This document shows positions 30,314 through 40,450 of a stretch of 64,000 nucleotides of DNA, piece by piece. Numbering within the stretch: the first letter of the stretch is position 1; each line of letters starts with the position of its first letter. The notes beneath the pieces are model-generated. The model ran no database searches. It was not told the origin of the DNA and was given only the letters and a program-made list of their open reading frames with translations. Both the position numbers and the translations under genes were made by a program. The stretch covers positions 62,001 through 126,000 of the forward strand of contig CANQPS010000004.1 in NCBI GenBank assembly GCA_947625785.1, in the 5' to 3' direction. Origin of the DNA: an uncultured Clostridia bacterium. Its GTDB lineage: Bacteria > Bacillota > Clostridia > Oscillospirales > Acutalibacteraceae.

Positions 30314-33300
30314 CTATTCTATTGATTTTAAAGACTCGACCATATCAATCTTTTTCATCTTGAAATACATAAACGCATTTACTATAACAGCGAATAATAT
30401 AGTTATAAGTATTGAAAATACATAACTTAAACCTGTTATCAATATCGGGAATGTTACCATATCCATTTGTATTGTTTTTATTATAAAGCCTTCAAGAACA
30501 GTACCCAATAATGTTCCAAATATTATTCCCAATATAGTTAATACTATATTTTCCCTATAAACATACGATGAAACATCTTTATTATAAAATCCAAGTACTT
30601 TTATAGTTGCTATTTCTCGAACTCTTTCCGTTAAATTTATATTAGTCAGATTATAAAGAACAACAAATGCTAATATACCGGCACATAACACAAGCACAAC
30701 TACTATTATATTAAGACTTTGGATAATCTTATTAAAAGTTATTATTATATTTGACGAATATTGAATAGAAAGAACATCACTTCTTTGCAAATACTGCTCA
30801 GCAAATTGTCTTTGAGTTTCGTCTGTGTCATCTTTCATAATAGCCAATGCCATAGTGTACATTACTTCGTTGCCTGTTGTTTTCTCATATAGTGCAGGCG
30901 ACATATACATATAATTATAGACATAATTTTCTACTATACCACCGACTTTTGCACTATATTTTTCATCTTCGTCAACAAAGTAAATAGTATCTCCGACAGA
31001 TAGATTATAAACATCGGCTACTCTATTTGTTACGATTACCGAATTATCATCAAGAGTTAATATTTCACCTGTTTTATGGTCTTTTGCTGTTATCATTGTT
31101 TTAAAGTCGTCAAGATTTTCCGGAACAACAATATAGATATCCATAGTATCTTTTTTAGCATCTGTACTTATCTTTACACTACATTCCCTTACAAGTAATG
31201 TATCAGATAATCTTTCATCATTTTTCAATATATTTAATATATTGGATTTTTTCTCTATTGTACCGGGATTTTTAAATACTATAGATGTATTATTATGACT
31301 TATCTCGTTAAATTGTCTGTCAATAATAACACCTATTGAATCCTTTAATCCAAATCCTGCGATTATAAGTGCCGTACAACCCGCCAATCCAATAACTGTC
31401 ATTAAAAATCTTGCCTTATACCTAAATAAATTTCTTGCAGTAACTTTTGAAATAAAACTAAAATGTTTCCATAAAAAAGGTATTTTTTCAAGCAAAATTC
31501 TTTTACCTGCCTTTGGGGCTTTCGGTCGCATAAGAGTAGACGGTTTTTTCGCCAAAGACTTGTAGCAGCTTGCAATAACAACAAATGTTGTACATAATAA
31601 TGCAACAATCACAGATGCTATTATACTGCTCCAAGGCAGTTTTAAAGCCATATTAGTAAGTTCATACATTATACCGTACGTATTAAATATTATGTATGGC
31701 AATGTTATCATTCCCACTACAATACCAATCGTACAACCGGCTATACAAGCTATTGTTGCATATACTAAAAACTTTTTTATAATAGCAAAATTTGAATATC
31801 CTATTGCTTTTAAAGTACCTATTTCGGTACGATGTTCGTCAACCATTCTTGTCATAGTTGTCAAACATACAAGTGCCGCAACAAGTAAAAAGAATACAGG
31901 AAAAACTGCTACTACTCTATCTACCCTTTCAGCATCTTCTGAATATCGGCTATATCCTGAATCATAATCTCTTGTAAAGAAGTACCACTTACCACTTGAT
32001 ACAGAATTAATTTCTTCTTTTGCTTCATCTAATTGCTGTTTGGCATCAGAAAGCTGTAACTGTGCATCTGTCTTTGCTTTTTCATATTTCTCTTTTGCAT
32101 CGGCAAGTTGTTTTGCACCATTTACTTTTTGTTCTTCCAGCTCTTTTTCACCATCTGCAAGTTCTTTTTCGCCTTCTTCGATTTCCTGTCTTGCTTTATC
32201 AAGTTCTTGTTTTCCTGTTATTTTACCTGTTTCAAATTGCAGCCTACCATCAGCAAGTTCTTTTTCTGCGTTTCTAAGTTCTTTTTCAGCCTTCTCTAAT
32301 TCTTCTTTGCCTGCTTTTTCTTCCTGGTCTATTTGTTGCTTTGCATTTTTTAATAAAAGTTCTCCTTGTTCAAGCTGTTCTTTTCCTGAGTTGTACTCCT
32401 CTAAAAGAGAATTATATTCCTGCTCAGAAGATTTTATTTGTTCTTTTGTTATATTTATTAAATTTTCATTTGGATTTGGCCTGCTTTCAAGATATTCTAA
32501 AAACTGTTTTGAATAATCTATTGATGATTTTCTTATAGTTAAAAGAATTTCAGCTTGTTCTAATTTTTCTTCTGCGTCAGGTTTAGTTACAAAATAAAAT
32601 TGCTCATATTCATTATCATACTTTTCCCTTGCCTCACTGATACCGTCTTCTAAGGCTTTTTTAGCGTCCTGATATTCTTCCCAACCTTTGTCGATTTTGT
32701 CTTGTGCTTGCTGCAGTTGTATAGGAGTTTCAGTTATAAGAATATTATATTCTTCTTCTCCCTGTGCAAGTTGAATTTTAGCATCTGCAATCTTTTGTTT
32801 ACTGTCCTGAAGGAGCTTTTCTGCTTTTGCTATTTCATCATTGTACTCTTTTTCTGCATCATCTATTTCCTTTTTAGCATTAGCCAATTCTGTTTCCGCA
32901 TCTGATTTTGCTTGTAAATAATCCTTTTCGGCTTTATCTATTTCGGCCTGTGCATTTGATATGATATCATCTCTGAAACGCTCACATTGTACATCACCTA
33001 TATCCAAGAAAATATCTTCAAATTTATCTACAATTTTGTCGTACTCATCACTAAAACAGGAAACACCTTGTGTATCTTCCAAGGTAATATATACATCTGT
33101 GTAGCGTTCATAGGCGAAATCTTCCGGATTTATAAAAATATATGTAGCAACATTACCATTACCTATTGTTGACGAGCCTCTTTCATATGATAAATATTGA
33201 GGAGAAACAACTTTGCCGACTATTTTAAATTCCTGTACACGAATTGCCTCAGTATCTCCACTATTATAGAGTGTTATTTTATCGCCGATTTCATATTTAT

Positions 33301-33733
33301 TATTATTCCTATTATTATCAATAACACATTCACCGGATTTTTCCGGTAATCTTCCGCTTTTTACTATTAAATTGTTAAGCTGGGAATTTAGTTTATTTTC
33401 AGTATCACATAACGATAATACTTTTATAACACTGTCGCCGGTTTCACCCTTTTCAATAACATCGGCGGTATATGACGCCATTACTTCTTTTACACCATCA
33501 GTATTTTTAATAACCGTTATATCATCATTATCAAAACCATAACTTGACATAAGCCTTATATCCATTAAATTTTTTTCAGAAAAATACTTTTCTGCCGTAT
33601 TAAGCATTGATGGCGTTGTAGCCTTTACACCCGAAAAAAATCCTACACCTAACGCTACTATTGCCATTATAGATATAAATCTCGATTTTGTTTTCTTAAT
33701 TTCCCGAAAAATATTTTTATTTTGTGCCTTCAA
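30314..33733 (-). CDS. FtsX/MacB-like ABC permease with a giant coiled-coil domain
   Basis: An 1139-residue membrane protein. One helix lies near the N-terminus (SRFISIMAIVALGVGFFSGV). A first extracytoplasmic domain follows, then ~330 residues of Glu/Lys/Ala coiled coil (~260-590). FtsX-type helices come next (VFFLLVAALVCLTTM and others), a second MacB-like external domain (~800-980) and final helices. It resembles the MacB/LolC-type mechanotransmission permeases; the coiled coil is an elaborate extracellular or cell-wall-spanning insert. The TTG at 33733 is eight bases after AAAGGGG, whereas the upstream GTG overlaps that SD. The ATPase is the preceding gene. Confidence 0.87.
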   Translation of the reverse strand: MKAQNKNIFREIKKTKSRFISIMAIVALGVGFFSGVKATTPSMLNTAEKYFSEKNLMDIRLMSSYGFDNDDITVIKNTDGVKEVMASYTADVIEKGETGDSVIKVLSLCDTENKLNSQLNNLIVKSGRLPEKSGECVIDNNRNNNKYEIGDKITLYNSGDTEAIRVQEFKIVGKVVSPQYLSYERGSSTIGNGNVATYIFINPEDFAYERYTDVYITLEDTQGVSCFSDEYDKIVDKFEDIFLDIGDVQCERFRDDIISNAQAEIDKAEKDYLQAKSDAETELANAKKEIDDAEKEYNDEIAKAEKLLQDSKQKIADAKIQLAQGEEEYNILITETPIQLQQAQDKIDKGWEEYQDAKKALEDGISEAREKYDNEYEQFYFVTKPDAEEKLEQAEILLTIRKSSIDYSKQFLEYLESRPNPNENLINITKEQIKSSEQEYNSLLEEYNSGKEQLEQGELLLKNAKQQIDQEEKAGKEELEKAEKELRNAEKELADGRLQFETGKITGKQELDKARQEIEEGEKELADGEKELEEQKVNGAKQLADAKEKYEKAKTDAQLQLSDAKQQLDEAKEEINSVSSGKWYFFTRDYDSGYSRYSEDAERVDRVVAVFPVFFLLVAALVCLTTMTRMVDEHRTEIGTLKAIGYSNFAIIKKFLVYATIACIAGCTIGIVVGMITLPYIIFNTYGIMYELTNMALKLPWSSIIASVIVALLCTTFVVIASCYKSLAKKPSTLMRPKAPKAGKRILLEKIPFLWKHFSFISKVTARNLFRYKARFLMTVIGLAGCTALIIAGFGLKDSIGVIIDRQFNEISHNNTSIVFKNPGTIEKKSNILNILKNDERLSDTLLVRECSVKISTDAKKDTMDIYIVVPENLDDFKTMITAKDHKTGEILTLDDNSVIVTNRVADVYNLSVGDTIYFVDEDEKYSAKVGGIVENYVYNYMYMSPALYEKTTGNEVMYTMALAIMKDDTDETQRQFAEQYLQRSDVLSIQYSSNIIITFNKIIQSLNIIVVVLVLCAGILAFVVLYNLTNINLTERVREIATIKVLGFYNKDVSSYVYRENIVLTILGIIFGTLLGTVLEGFIIKTIQMDMVTFPILITGLSYVFSILITILFAVIVNAFMYFKMKKIDMVESLKSIE

Positions 33734-33767
33734 AAAGTCCACCCCTTTAAAATCTCCCCTAAAATGC

Positions 33768-34472
33768 TTACCACTCTATTTGTTCTACGGGCATAGGATT
33801 ATTATTTATTATATTTCTTATCACCTTACCGCTTTTCATTTCAATAATCCTGTCAGCCATAGGTGTTATAGCTTGGTTATGAGTAATCAAGACAACAGTC
33901 ATTTTTTCTTTATAACAGGTATCTTGTAATAATTTTAAAATATTTTTACCTGTATTATAATCCAACGCACCGGTAGGTTCATCACATAATAAAAGTTTTG
34001 GTCTTTTCGCCAATGCTCTTGCGATTGAAACTCTTTGCTGCTCGCCGCCGGATAATTGTGACGGAAAATTATCTCGTCTTTCGCTTAATCCGACACTTCC
34101 CAAAGCTATATCTGCGTCCATAGCATTTTTACAAATTTGCGTAGCGAGTTCAATGTTTTCCTTTGCCGTCAGATTTGGAACAAGATTATAAAACTGAAAT
34201 ACAAAACCTATATCATATCTTCTGTATGTAGCTAATTCTTTTTGTGACAGCTTACTTATATCCCTGTTATTAACAATAACTTGACCTTCATTACAGCTAT
34301 CCATACCACCCAAAATATTTAATACGGTTGTTTTTCCTGCACCACTCGAACCCACTATAACAGCAAATTCTCCTTCTTTTATTTCAAAGGATACACCGTT
34401 AGCAGCAGTAATTTCAACTTCACCCATTTTATAACGCTTATAAACATCTTTAAATTCAACAAAATTTGACAT
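33768..34472 (-). CDS. ABC transporter ATPase, MacB/LolD type
   Basis: A 234-residue ATPase with Walker A GSSGAGKTT, signature LSGGEQQRVSIARAL, Walker B LLLCDEPTGALD and H-loop LITHNQAI. LSGGEQQR and the VFQFYNLVPNLTAKENIELA segment are typical of the MacB/LolD/FtsE branch, which couples ATP use to conformational work in FtsX-like permeases. Such a permease is encoded 34 bases downstream. The substrate is unknown. Confidence 0.94.
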   Translation of the reverse strand: MSNFVEFKDVYKRYKMGEVEITAANGVSFEIKEGEFAVIVGSSGAGKTTVLNILGGMDSCNEGQVIVNNRDISKLSQKELATYRRYDIGFVFQFYNLVPNLTAKENIELATQICKNAMDADIALGSVGLSERRDNFPSQLSGGEQQRVSIARALAKRPKLLLCDEPTGALDYNTGKNILKLLQDTCYKEKMTVVLITHNQAITPMADRIIEMKSGKVIRNIINNNPMPVEQIEW

Positions 34473-34508
34473 ATTTACATCTTCCTTTCTAAATATAAAA
34501 TAAATATT

Positions 34509-35159
34509 TTAAATTGTCTTTAAAACAGTTACTGTAAAAATATCATTAATATTCATATCATCAAATTTTTCACAACAAGCCGATAATACATAATCCGCTT
34601 GATTATTTTGATTTAAAAATAACATTGACTTAAATATATATTTATCACTGTTTACTTTATCATTATTTTTTATACTGTAATTATTTTTACCAGATTTATA
34701 AAATACACAATTTTTCAATCCTTGCGACAAACCATAACCTGTTGTTTTGACAAAACATTCCTTTAAAGTCCAATATCTATAAAAGTTAATACAATATTCT
34801 TCTTGGTTAATACTATTATTAATAATATCTTGTTCAGTCTTATCGAAACATCTGTTTAAAACTCTTTCACTTACCTTTTTATTTATTATTTCTAAGTCTA
34901 TACCCACATTATAATCGGATATTATACATACAACTATCCCTTTACAATGAGATAAATTAAATTTTAAATTACAATCTTTAAAATATGGCTTACTGTGTTT
35001 ATTTTTTTCTACAATAAGCTTATCGAAATTAAAGTCTGTATAATTATTAACTATATATTTTAATAATCTCCACGCAAGTATATGTTGAATTTCATTATCT
35101 TTTAGATTAATATCTATATCATTAGGAAGTTTATCCCTATAATCATATACGAAAATCAC
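34509..35159 (-). CDS. 4'-phosphopantetheinyl transferase, Sfp type
   Basis: A 216-residue enzyme that transfers the phosphopantetheine arm of CoA to a carrier-protein serine. The family motifs are present: SKPYF, FNLSHCKGIVVC, VGIDLEII (metal-binding D-x-E) and YWTLKECFVKTTGYGL (W-x-x-K-E-x-x-x-K). Sfp-type enzymes serve NRPS/PKS-like carriers, and the carrier at 56341-56568 is a plausible client. It lies 36 bases before the ABC ATPase gene on the same strand. Confidence 0.9.
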   Translation of the reverse strand: MIFVYDYRDKLPNDIDINLKDNEIQHILAWRLLKYIVNNYTDFNFDKLIVEKNKHSKPYFKDCNLKFNLSHCKGIVVCIISDYNVGIDLEIINKKVSERVLNRCFDKTEQDIINNSINQEEYCINFYRYWTLKECFVKTTGYGLSQGLKNCVFYKSGKNNYSIKNNDKVNSDKYIFKSMLFLNQNNQADYVLSACCEKFDDMNINDIFTVTVLKTI

Positions 35160-35298
35160 TGATTTAACACTCCTTAATATAGATTACTCAAATAAAAGGT
35201 AAATAAATTTGTTAATAAAATACACTTTTAATTATAATATATTTCTATCCACAAAAAAAGTATAAAATATTAACATTTCCACAATCAGTCAAAAAATA

Positions 35299-35330
35299 AC
35301 CACTGTAATCATTTTAAAGATTACAGTGGT
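35299..35330 (-). terminator. Terminator of the M18 aminopeptidase gene
   Basis: A perfect 12-bp stem (ACCACTGTAATC and complement) followed on the minus strand by TATTTTTTG. Confidence 0.85.
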
Positions 35331-35339
35331 ACTAATTAA

Positions 35340-36743
35340 TCAAGAAAAAAATTTTAAAAATGCTTTATATGCCATATAAACATCAATCTTTGAAACAATC
35401 TCAAATGGTGCGTGCATTGACAATACAGGTACTCCTAAATCAACTACATCAATATTAAGATTAGCGATATATTTCGCAATTGTTCCGCCGCCACCGGCAT
35501 CAACTTTTCCAAGTTCACCGCTTTGCCATATAATATTTGCATCATCAAGCATCGTACGAATTTCACTCATAAATTCGGCTGTCGCATCTGATGTATCATA
35601 CTTACCGCCGTGACCTGTATATTTTGTAATAACAACACCATTATTTATAAAACTCGAATTTCTTGCCTCATAAACACTTGCATAGTTAGGGTCGAAAGCT
35701 GCATTAACATCTGCTGAAAGACATTTACTTTTTGTTATAATATGACGAGCCTCAACACCATCTTGCTGTGCCAAATCTTCAATAAAATATGAAAGATATT
35801 TTGATTGCATACCTGTATTTCCATCACTGCCGATTTCTTCTTTGTCAGTAAGAACCGTAATAACAGTATTTTCCGGAACACCGCAATCAATAGCTGCCAT
35901 TAATGCAGGGTATGCGCATACTCTGTCATCGTGACCGTAAGCACCTATCATACTTGCATCAAAACCTACATCTCTTGCCTTAAATGCCGGTACTGCCTCC
36001 AAGTCCGCTGATAAGAAATCTTCCTCAATTATACCATATTTATTATTTAGAATTTTAAGAATATTTAATTTAACAAGTTCGCTTTCTTTATCGTCCTTAA
36101 ACGGTCTGCTGCCAATGATAATATTGAGGTCTTCACCGGTAAAAGCCTTTACCATAGGATTTGACATTTGCTGATTTGCCAAATGAGGTAATAAATCTGT
36201 TACGCACAAACAAGGGTCATTATCATCTTCACCAAATGATACATTTACGCTTTCACCATTCTTTAACATAACAACCCCGTGCAGCGACAATGGAATTGTT
36301 GTCCACTGATATTTCTTTATTCCCCCGTAGTAATGTGTCTTAAAGAATGCAAGGTCATTTGCCTCATATAACGGATTTGGTTTTAAATCAAGTCTTGGGG
36401 AATCTATGTGTGCTATTGCAAGTTTTACACCCTCGGTACTTCTTTTTCTTCCTATCACTGCAAGAATTACTGCCTTATTTCTATTGACAACATAAACTTT
36501 ATCACCGGGATTATAGTTTTTATTAAAATCAAACTTAGTAAAACCATTATCCTCAGCCAAAGTTACGGCATAGCGTACAGCTTCTCGTTCGATTTTAGCA
36601 GAATTTAAGAAATTTTTATATTCCTCACAAAATTCATCTGCTTTTGTTAAATCTTCCTCGCTTATTCTTTTTGCACCGTTTTTAGTATTTGCAAAAAGTT
36701 TTTCTTTAAGTTGTGATACTTCTGATTTTTCTTCTGTTGACAT
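35340..36743 (-). CDS. M18 family aminopeptidase
   Basis: A 467-residue cytosolic zinc aminopeptidase. Metal-ligand motifs are visible in order: AHIDSPRLDLKP (His, ~104), AYGHDDRVCAYPAL (Asp), KEEIGSDGNTGMQ (Glu pair), SADVNAAFDPNYAS (Asp) and KYTGHGGKYDTSDATAEF (His). Length fits the bacterial M18 branch. The SD AAGGA lies eight bases before the ATG at 36743; an in-frame ATG two codons upstream is less well spaced. Confidence 0.92.
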   Translation of the reverse strand: MSTEEKSEVSQLKEKLFANTKNGAKRISEEDLTKADEFCEEYKNFLNSAKIEREAVRYAVTLAEDNGFTKFDFNKNYNPGDKVYVVNRNKAVILAVIGRKRSTEGVKLAIAHIDSPRLDLKPNPLYEANDLAFFKTHYYGGIKKYQWTTIPLSLHGVVMLKNGESVNVSFGEDDNDPCLCVTDLLPHLANQQMSNPMVKAFTGEDLNIIIGSRPFKDDKESELVKLNILKILNNKYGIIEEDFLSADLEAVPAFKARDVGFDASMIGAYGHDDRVCAYPALMAAIDCGVPENTVITVLTDKEEIGSDGNTGMQSKYLSYFIEDLAQQDGVEARHIITKSKCLSADVNAAFDPNYASVYEARNSSFINNGVVITKYTGHGGKYDTSDATAEFMSEIRTMLDDANIIWQSGELGKVDAGGGGTIAKYIANLNIDVVDLGVPVLSMHAPFEIVSKIDVYMAYKAFLKFFS

Positions 36744-36820
36744 TTTCATCTTCCTTTCAGTTAGTCCTATAAAATAAATTTATTATAATATATATAAATA
36801 TATTTATAAACTCAATAATA

Positions 36821-37420
36821 TCAGCCACCTTTTACAGATTGCGGTTCAAAATATAGTTCTTTATATATTTTTTCAGAATTAATTACTTTATATAAATAAT
36901 TTGTTGTTTCTTCAAATGGTGTGTTTAAGATATTTATACCATCAGAGTATTTATTATCTTTTAACCAACTGTCAACATTTCCTATTCCCGCATTATATGC
37001 ACATATAACAGCCGATTTACTGTTATATCTCTTTAATAGTATTGACAGATAAAGTGTTCCATATTTTATATTTGTTTCAAAATCATACAAATCAAGTTTA
37101 TTAAAATCTTCCCCTGTATAGTATTCCGTAAGCCACTCCAATGTTGAAGGCATTATTTGCATTAAACCTACCGCACCGGCAGACGAAACCACATCTTTAT
37201 TAAAGTTACTTTCTGTTTTTATTATGCTGTAAATTAATTCTCTATCTACATTGTATTCTTCGGAATATTTTTTCACTTCATCATAATAGGATAATGGATA
37301 CGCTGATTTTATATAATATTCTTCTGCCTTTTTTAAACATATCACCGCAGCAATAAGAAAAATTACCAGAAAAATTATGGTAATAAAAATACTAAGATAC
37401 TTTTTTGTTTTATCACTCAT
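36821..37420 (-). CDS. Membrane-anchored lytic transglycosylase (SLT domain)
   Basis: About 199 residues: one N-terminal membrane helix (IFITIIFLVIFLIAAVICL) and an SLT/goose-lysozyme-like domain. The catalytic Glu is in LIYSIIKTESNFN, followed by SAGAVGLMQIMPSTLEWL and ICAYNAGIGNVDSWL, the two other family motifs. It should cleave peptidoglycan glycan strands outside the membrane. The ATG at 37420 is eight bases after AAAGG. It directly follows coaE. Confidence 0.92.
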   Translation of the reverse strand: MSDKTKKYLSIFITIIFLVIFLIAAVICLKKAEEYYIKSAYPLSYYDEVKKYSEEYNVDRELIYSIIKTESNFNKDVVSSAGAVGLMQIMPSTLEWLTEYYTGEDFNKLDLYDFETNIKYGTLYLSILLKRYNSKSAVICAYNAGIGNVDSWLKDNKYSDGINILNTPFEETTNYLYKVINSEKIYKELYFEPQSVKGG

Positions 37421-37431
37421 ATAATCCACCT

Positions 37432-38034
37432 TTAAACTACTTTTAACTCCGATATAATCTTAACGGTGTTATTAATTAAATCATATTCTGTTGAGTTGTT
37501 ATTTATTATATAATGGCAATTTTCTTCAAAAAATTTATCCGTATGCTGTATAGATATTCTCTGCATTGCTTGTTCCTTAGTAATATTATCACGATTAATA
37601 ATTCTTTCTATTCTCATATCAATAGGTGCAATAACCCCTATGATAATATTACACATAATATCAGCCTTACTTTCAAACAACTGTGGTGCGTCAATTACAA
37701 CCATATTGCAATTATTTTCAAATGTCTGACAAATATATTCGCTTATTTTTTTGACTATAAATGGGTGAGTGACAGAATTTAGAAGTTCCGTATTTTTCTT
37801 AGATGAAAATGCTCTTTCAGCAAGTAATTTTCTTTTTAATGTTCCGTCATTATTTATTATATCTTTTCCAAAATAATAACACAATTTATCAAGACATTCG
37901 GACGGTGGAATCATAATTTCTCTTGCAACTATATCCGCATCAATTACCTTACAGCCATTTTTTTCAAAAACCTTTGCGACAGTACTTTTACCGGAACCGG
38001 TAGTTCCCGTAAGACCTATAACCAATTTATCCAA
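37432..38034 (-). CDS. coaE: Dephospho-CoA kinase
   Basis: Phosphorylates dephospho-CoA in the last step of CoA synthesis. The 200-residue protein has P-loop GLTGTTGSGKSTVAKVF, the DADIVAREI segment and the lid RIINRDNITKEQAMQRISIQ. It begins with TTG and overlaps the end of the Sua5 gene by eight bases, suggesting coupled translation. Confidence 0.94.
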   Translation of the reverse strand: MDKLVIGLTGTTGSGKSTVAKVFEKNGCKVIDADIVAREIMIPPSECLDKLCYYFGKDIINNDGTLKRKLLAERAFSSKKNTELLNSVTHPFIVKKISEYICQTFENNCNMVVIDAPQLFESKADIMCNIIIGVIAPIDMRIERIINRDNITKEQAMQRISIQHTDKFFEENCHYIINNNSTEYDLINNTVKIISELKVV

Positions 38035-39043
38035 TATCTATCACCTCAAAACCTGCTGCTCTTATTATTCTGTTATATACTGCAAGTGCCATTCCGGTAG
38101 TATCCGGACATCTCGCATATACAAGTTTAGTGCTTTCATCTTTATCAATCTCCCGCAAAACGGAAAATAATCTGTGGGCTTGTGATATATAATCATTTTT
38201 TATACCATAAGACATTTTTTTTATTTTTATATACGGAATGTCCTCGTCATAACATAATGCGATAGTATTATTATCAATAATATTATTTACAAAATCAATA
38301 TAATTTTCATCTGAACCTCTTAATAATATAACTTTTGCTTTTGGAGCATAATGCTTGTATTTCATACCGGGACTTGCAGCCTTCTGATTTTCTTTAAGTG
38401 CATTAAGTACGGCATTATCAACCTCTATATGACCTATAATTTTTTCCATTTCTTCAAGTGTAACTCCGCCCGGTCTTAGTAATCTTGGAGGATTTTCCGC
38501 AAGTGTTATAACAGTCGATTCAAGTCCGACATCACATTCTCCACCATCAATAACAGCATCTATTTTTCCGTTCATATCGTCCATAACGTGTCTGGCTGTC
38601 GTTGGGCTTGGACTGCCTGATAAATTTGCCGATGGTGCTGCCAATGGACAACCACATTCTTCTATAAATTTCATAGCAATCGGGTGTGACGGAAATCTTA
38701 TTGCAACCGTTTCCAATCCTGCACTTACCTCAAACGGTATTATATTTGATTTTGGCAAAACCATTGTTAATGCACCCGGCCAAAAGTTTTCAGCAAGTAT
38801 CCTTGCTTTTTCCGGAAAATCCGATACAAGTTTATATATGTCATTTATATTGCATATATGCACTATCAAAGGATTATCCATAGGACGACCTTTTGCTTTA
38901 AATATTTTTTCAACAGCTTTTCCGTTAAGAGCATTTGCTGATAAACCGTAAACCGTTTCTGTCGGAATGGCTACAAGTCCTCCGTTTTTTATTATAAGGC
39001 TTGCTTGTTTCAAATCATTTTGTGTTAGTAACTGTGTTTTCAT
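38027..39043 (-). CDS. Threonylcarbamoyl-AMP synthase, Sua5 type
   Basis: Makes threonylcarbamoyl-AMP for the t6A37 modification of ANN-decoding tRNAs. The YrdC domain covers residues ~1-190: GGLVAIPTETVYGLSANALN, KAKGRPMDNPLIVH and PSANLSGSPSPTTARHV. The C-terminal Sua5 domain (~205-338) distinguishes it from short TsaC. The frame runs into prfA to 39088, but the ATG at 39043 gives a normal N-terminus. The nearest SD (AGGAG, inside the prfA end) is 16 bases away, which is long. Confidence 0.92.
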   Translation of the reverse strand: MKTQLLTQNDLKQASLIIKNGGLVAIPTETVYGLSANALNGKAVEKIFKAKGRPMDNPLIVHICNINDIYKLVSDFPEKARILAENFWPGALTMVLPKSNIIPFEVSAGLETVAIRFPSHPIAMKFIEECGCPLAAPSANLSGSPSPTTARHVMDDMNGKIDAVIDGGECDVGLESTVITLAENPPRLLRPGGVTLEEMEKIIGHIEVDNAVLNALKENQKAASPGMKYKHYAPKAKVILLRGSDENYIDFVNNIIDNNTIALCYDEDIPYIKIKKMSYGIKNDYISQAHRLFSVLREIDKDESTKLVYARCPDTTGMALAVYNRIIRAAGFEVIDIG

Positions 39044-39053
39044 TTTTATAAAC

Positions 39054-40130
39054 TTAATTCTCCTGTTGCTGACTGAGTTTTTCGGCACGGTCTGCCGTTA
39101 TTAATGCATCTATAATTTCATCAATATTGCCGTTCAGAACATCATCTAATTTATAAATTGTTAAACCTATTCTATGGTCTGTCAATCTGCCCTGAGGATA
39201 GTTATATGTTCTTATTCTCTCTGAACGGTCGCCTGTTCCCACCTGTGAACGCCTTTCCTGAGCAACTTCATTTTGTTGTTTTTGTTGTTCAATCTGCAAA
39301 AGTCTTGATTTTAAAACTTTAAGTGCTTTATCCTTATTTTTATATTGGCTGCGTTCATCTTGACATTCTACGACCATTCCGGTTGGTATATGTGTAACTC
39401 TGATAGCTGATGATGTTTTATTGATATGCTGTCCGCCTGCACCGCTTGAACGAAATGTGTCAATTTTTAAATCTGCCGGATTTATCTCAAATTCTACATC
39501 TTCCGCCTCCGGCAAAACCGCAACAGTGACCGTTGAAGTATGTATTCTTCCTTGTGCTTCCGTTTCAGGTACACGCTGCACTCTATGAACTCCGCTTTCA
39601 TATTTGAGTTTAGAGTAAGCCCCCTCACCATTTATCATAAAACTTATTTCTTTATATCCGCCAAGTTCCGTTTCGTTAACATTAATTAATTCAGTTGTCC
39701 AACCCTTGCTTTCTGCGTACATAGAATACATTCTGTAAAGTACACCGGAAAACAATGCTGCTTCTTCACCGCCTGCACCCCCTCGTATTTCCACAATAAC
39801 ATTTCTGTCATCATTAGGGTCTTTTGGCAAAAGCAATATTTTTAATTCTTCTGATAATGTCATAAGATGATTTCTTGCATCTTCTAATTCTTCTTCTACC
39901 ATATTTCTAAAATCTTTTTCCAGACCACCATCTCTTAAAAGCTGTTTTGCTTCTTCTTCGGTGTTTTTTGCAGTTTTATACTCACGGTACTTAATAACAA
40001 TAGGTTCAAGTGATTTATATTCTTTCATTATTTCACGATATTTATTTGTATCAGCAACAATATCGGGTTCACAAAGTTTGTTGCTTAATTCATCATATCT
40101 ATTTGCTAAAATTTGTATTTTATCAAACAT
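39054..40130 (-). CDS. prfA: Peptide chain release factor 1
   Basis: Ends translation at UAA and UAG. The 358-residue protein has the GGQ loop in [20 protein letters not shown] and the P-x-T anticodon-like motif as PET in [17 protein letters not shown], which mark RF1. [20 protein letters not shown] is also a class I RF block. The SD AGGAG lies within the last codons of the DUF951 gene upstream, four bases away, so the two are linked. Confidence 0.96.
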   Translation of the reverse strand: MFDKIQILANRYDELSNKLCEPDIVADTNKYREIMKEYKSLEPIVIKYREYKTAKNTEEEAKQLLRDGGLEKDFRNMVEEELEDARNHLMTLSEELKILLLPKDPNDDRNVIVEIRGGAGGEEAALFSGVLYRMYSMYAESKGWTTELINVNETELGGYKEISFMINGEGAYSKLKYESGVHRVQRVPETEAQGRIHTSTVTVAVLPEAEDVEFEINPADLKIDTFRSSGAGGQHINKTSSAIRVTHIPTGMVVECQDERSQYKNKDKALKVLKSRLLQIEQQKQQNEVAQERRSQVGTGDRSERIRTYNYPQGRLTDHRIGLTIYKLDDVLNGNIDEIIDALITADRAEKLSQQQEN

Positions 40131-40133
40131 AAT

Positions 40134-40313
40134 TTAACTCCTATTTATTTTTTTTATATTTTTTTCAGCTTTTACCCTCGGCAGCATAATCTCGTGTCCA
40201 CAACCCTGACATTTTATCTTGAAATTCATTCCCGAACGCAAAACTAAAAATGTTTTACTGCCACAAGGGTGTATTTTTTTCATTTCTAATATATCGCCAA
40301 CTTGAACGTCCAC
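40134..40313 (-). CDS. DUF951 family protein
   Basis: A 59-residue protein found by hand translation: GTG start, VDVQVGDILEMKKIHPCGSK, then FKIKCQGCGHEIMLPRVKAE. K-x-H-P-C-G and C-x-x-C-G-H-x-x-[MV]-L-P-R are the hallmarks of DUF951 and suggest a zinc site. The GTG is preceded by AGGTCGGTG. Its last codons contain the prfA SD. The family is widespread in Firmicutes and has no proven role. Confidence 0.88.
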   Translation of the reverse strand: MDVQVGDILEMKKIHPCGSKTFLVLRSGMNFKIKCQGCGHEIMLPRVKAEKNIKKINRS

Positions 40314-40364
40314 TAAAAATCACCGACCTGCAAGTAAATTATGCCATTATAAAGCATTATAGTA

Positions 40365-40393
40365 ATTATAACACTTGTATTTATTCTAATCAA
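40365..40393 (-). promoter_or_regulatory. Promoter of DUF951-prfA-sua5-coaE
   Basis: TTGATT (40388-40393), 17 bases, TATAAT (40365-40370) with a TGT extended -10. It lies about 50 bases before the DUF951 start. Confidence 0.7.
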
Positions 40394-40450
40394 GACATAA
40401 TATATACTTATAGTGATTTACATAACTATATTAATTAATCGTGCCAATTT

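Noticed and set aside
32040-32516. 158-residue plus-strand frame opposite the coiled coil of the ABC permease
   Set aside because: A Ser/Phe/Cys-rich low-complexity translation produced by the repetitive Glu/Lys/Ala codons on the other strand.
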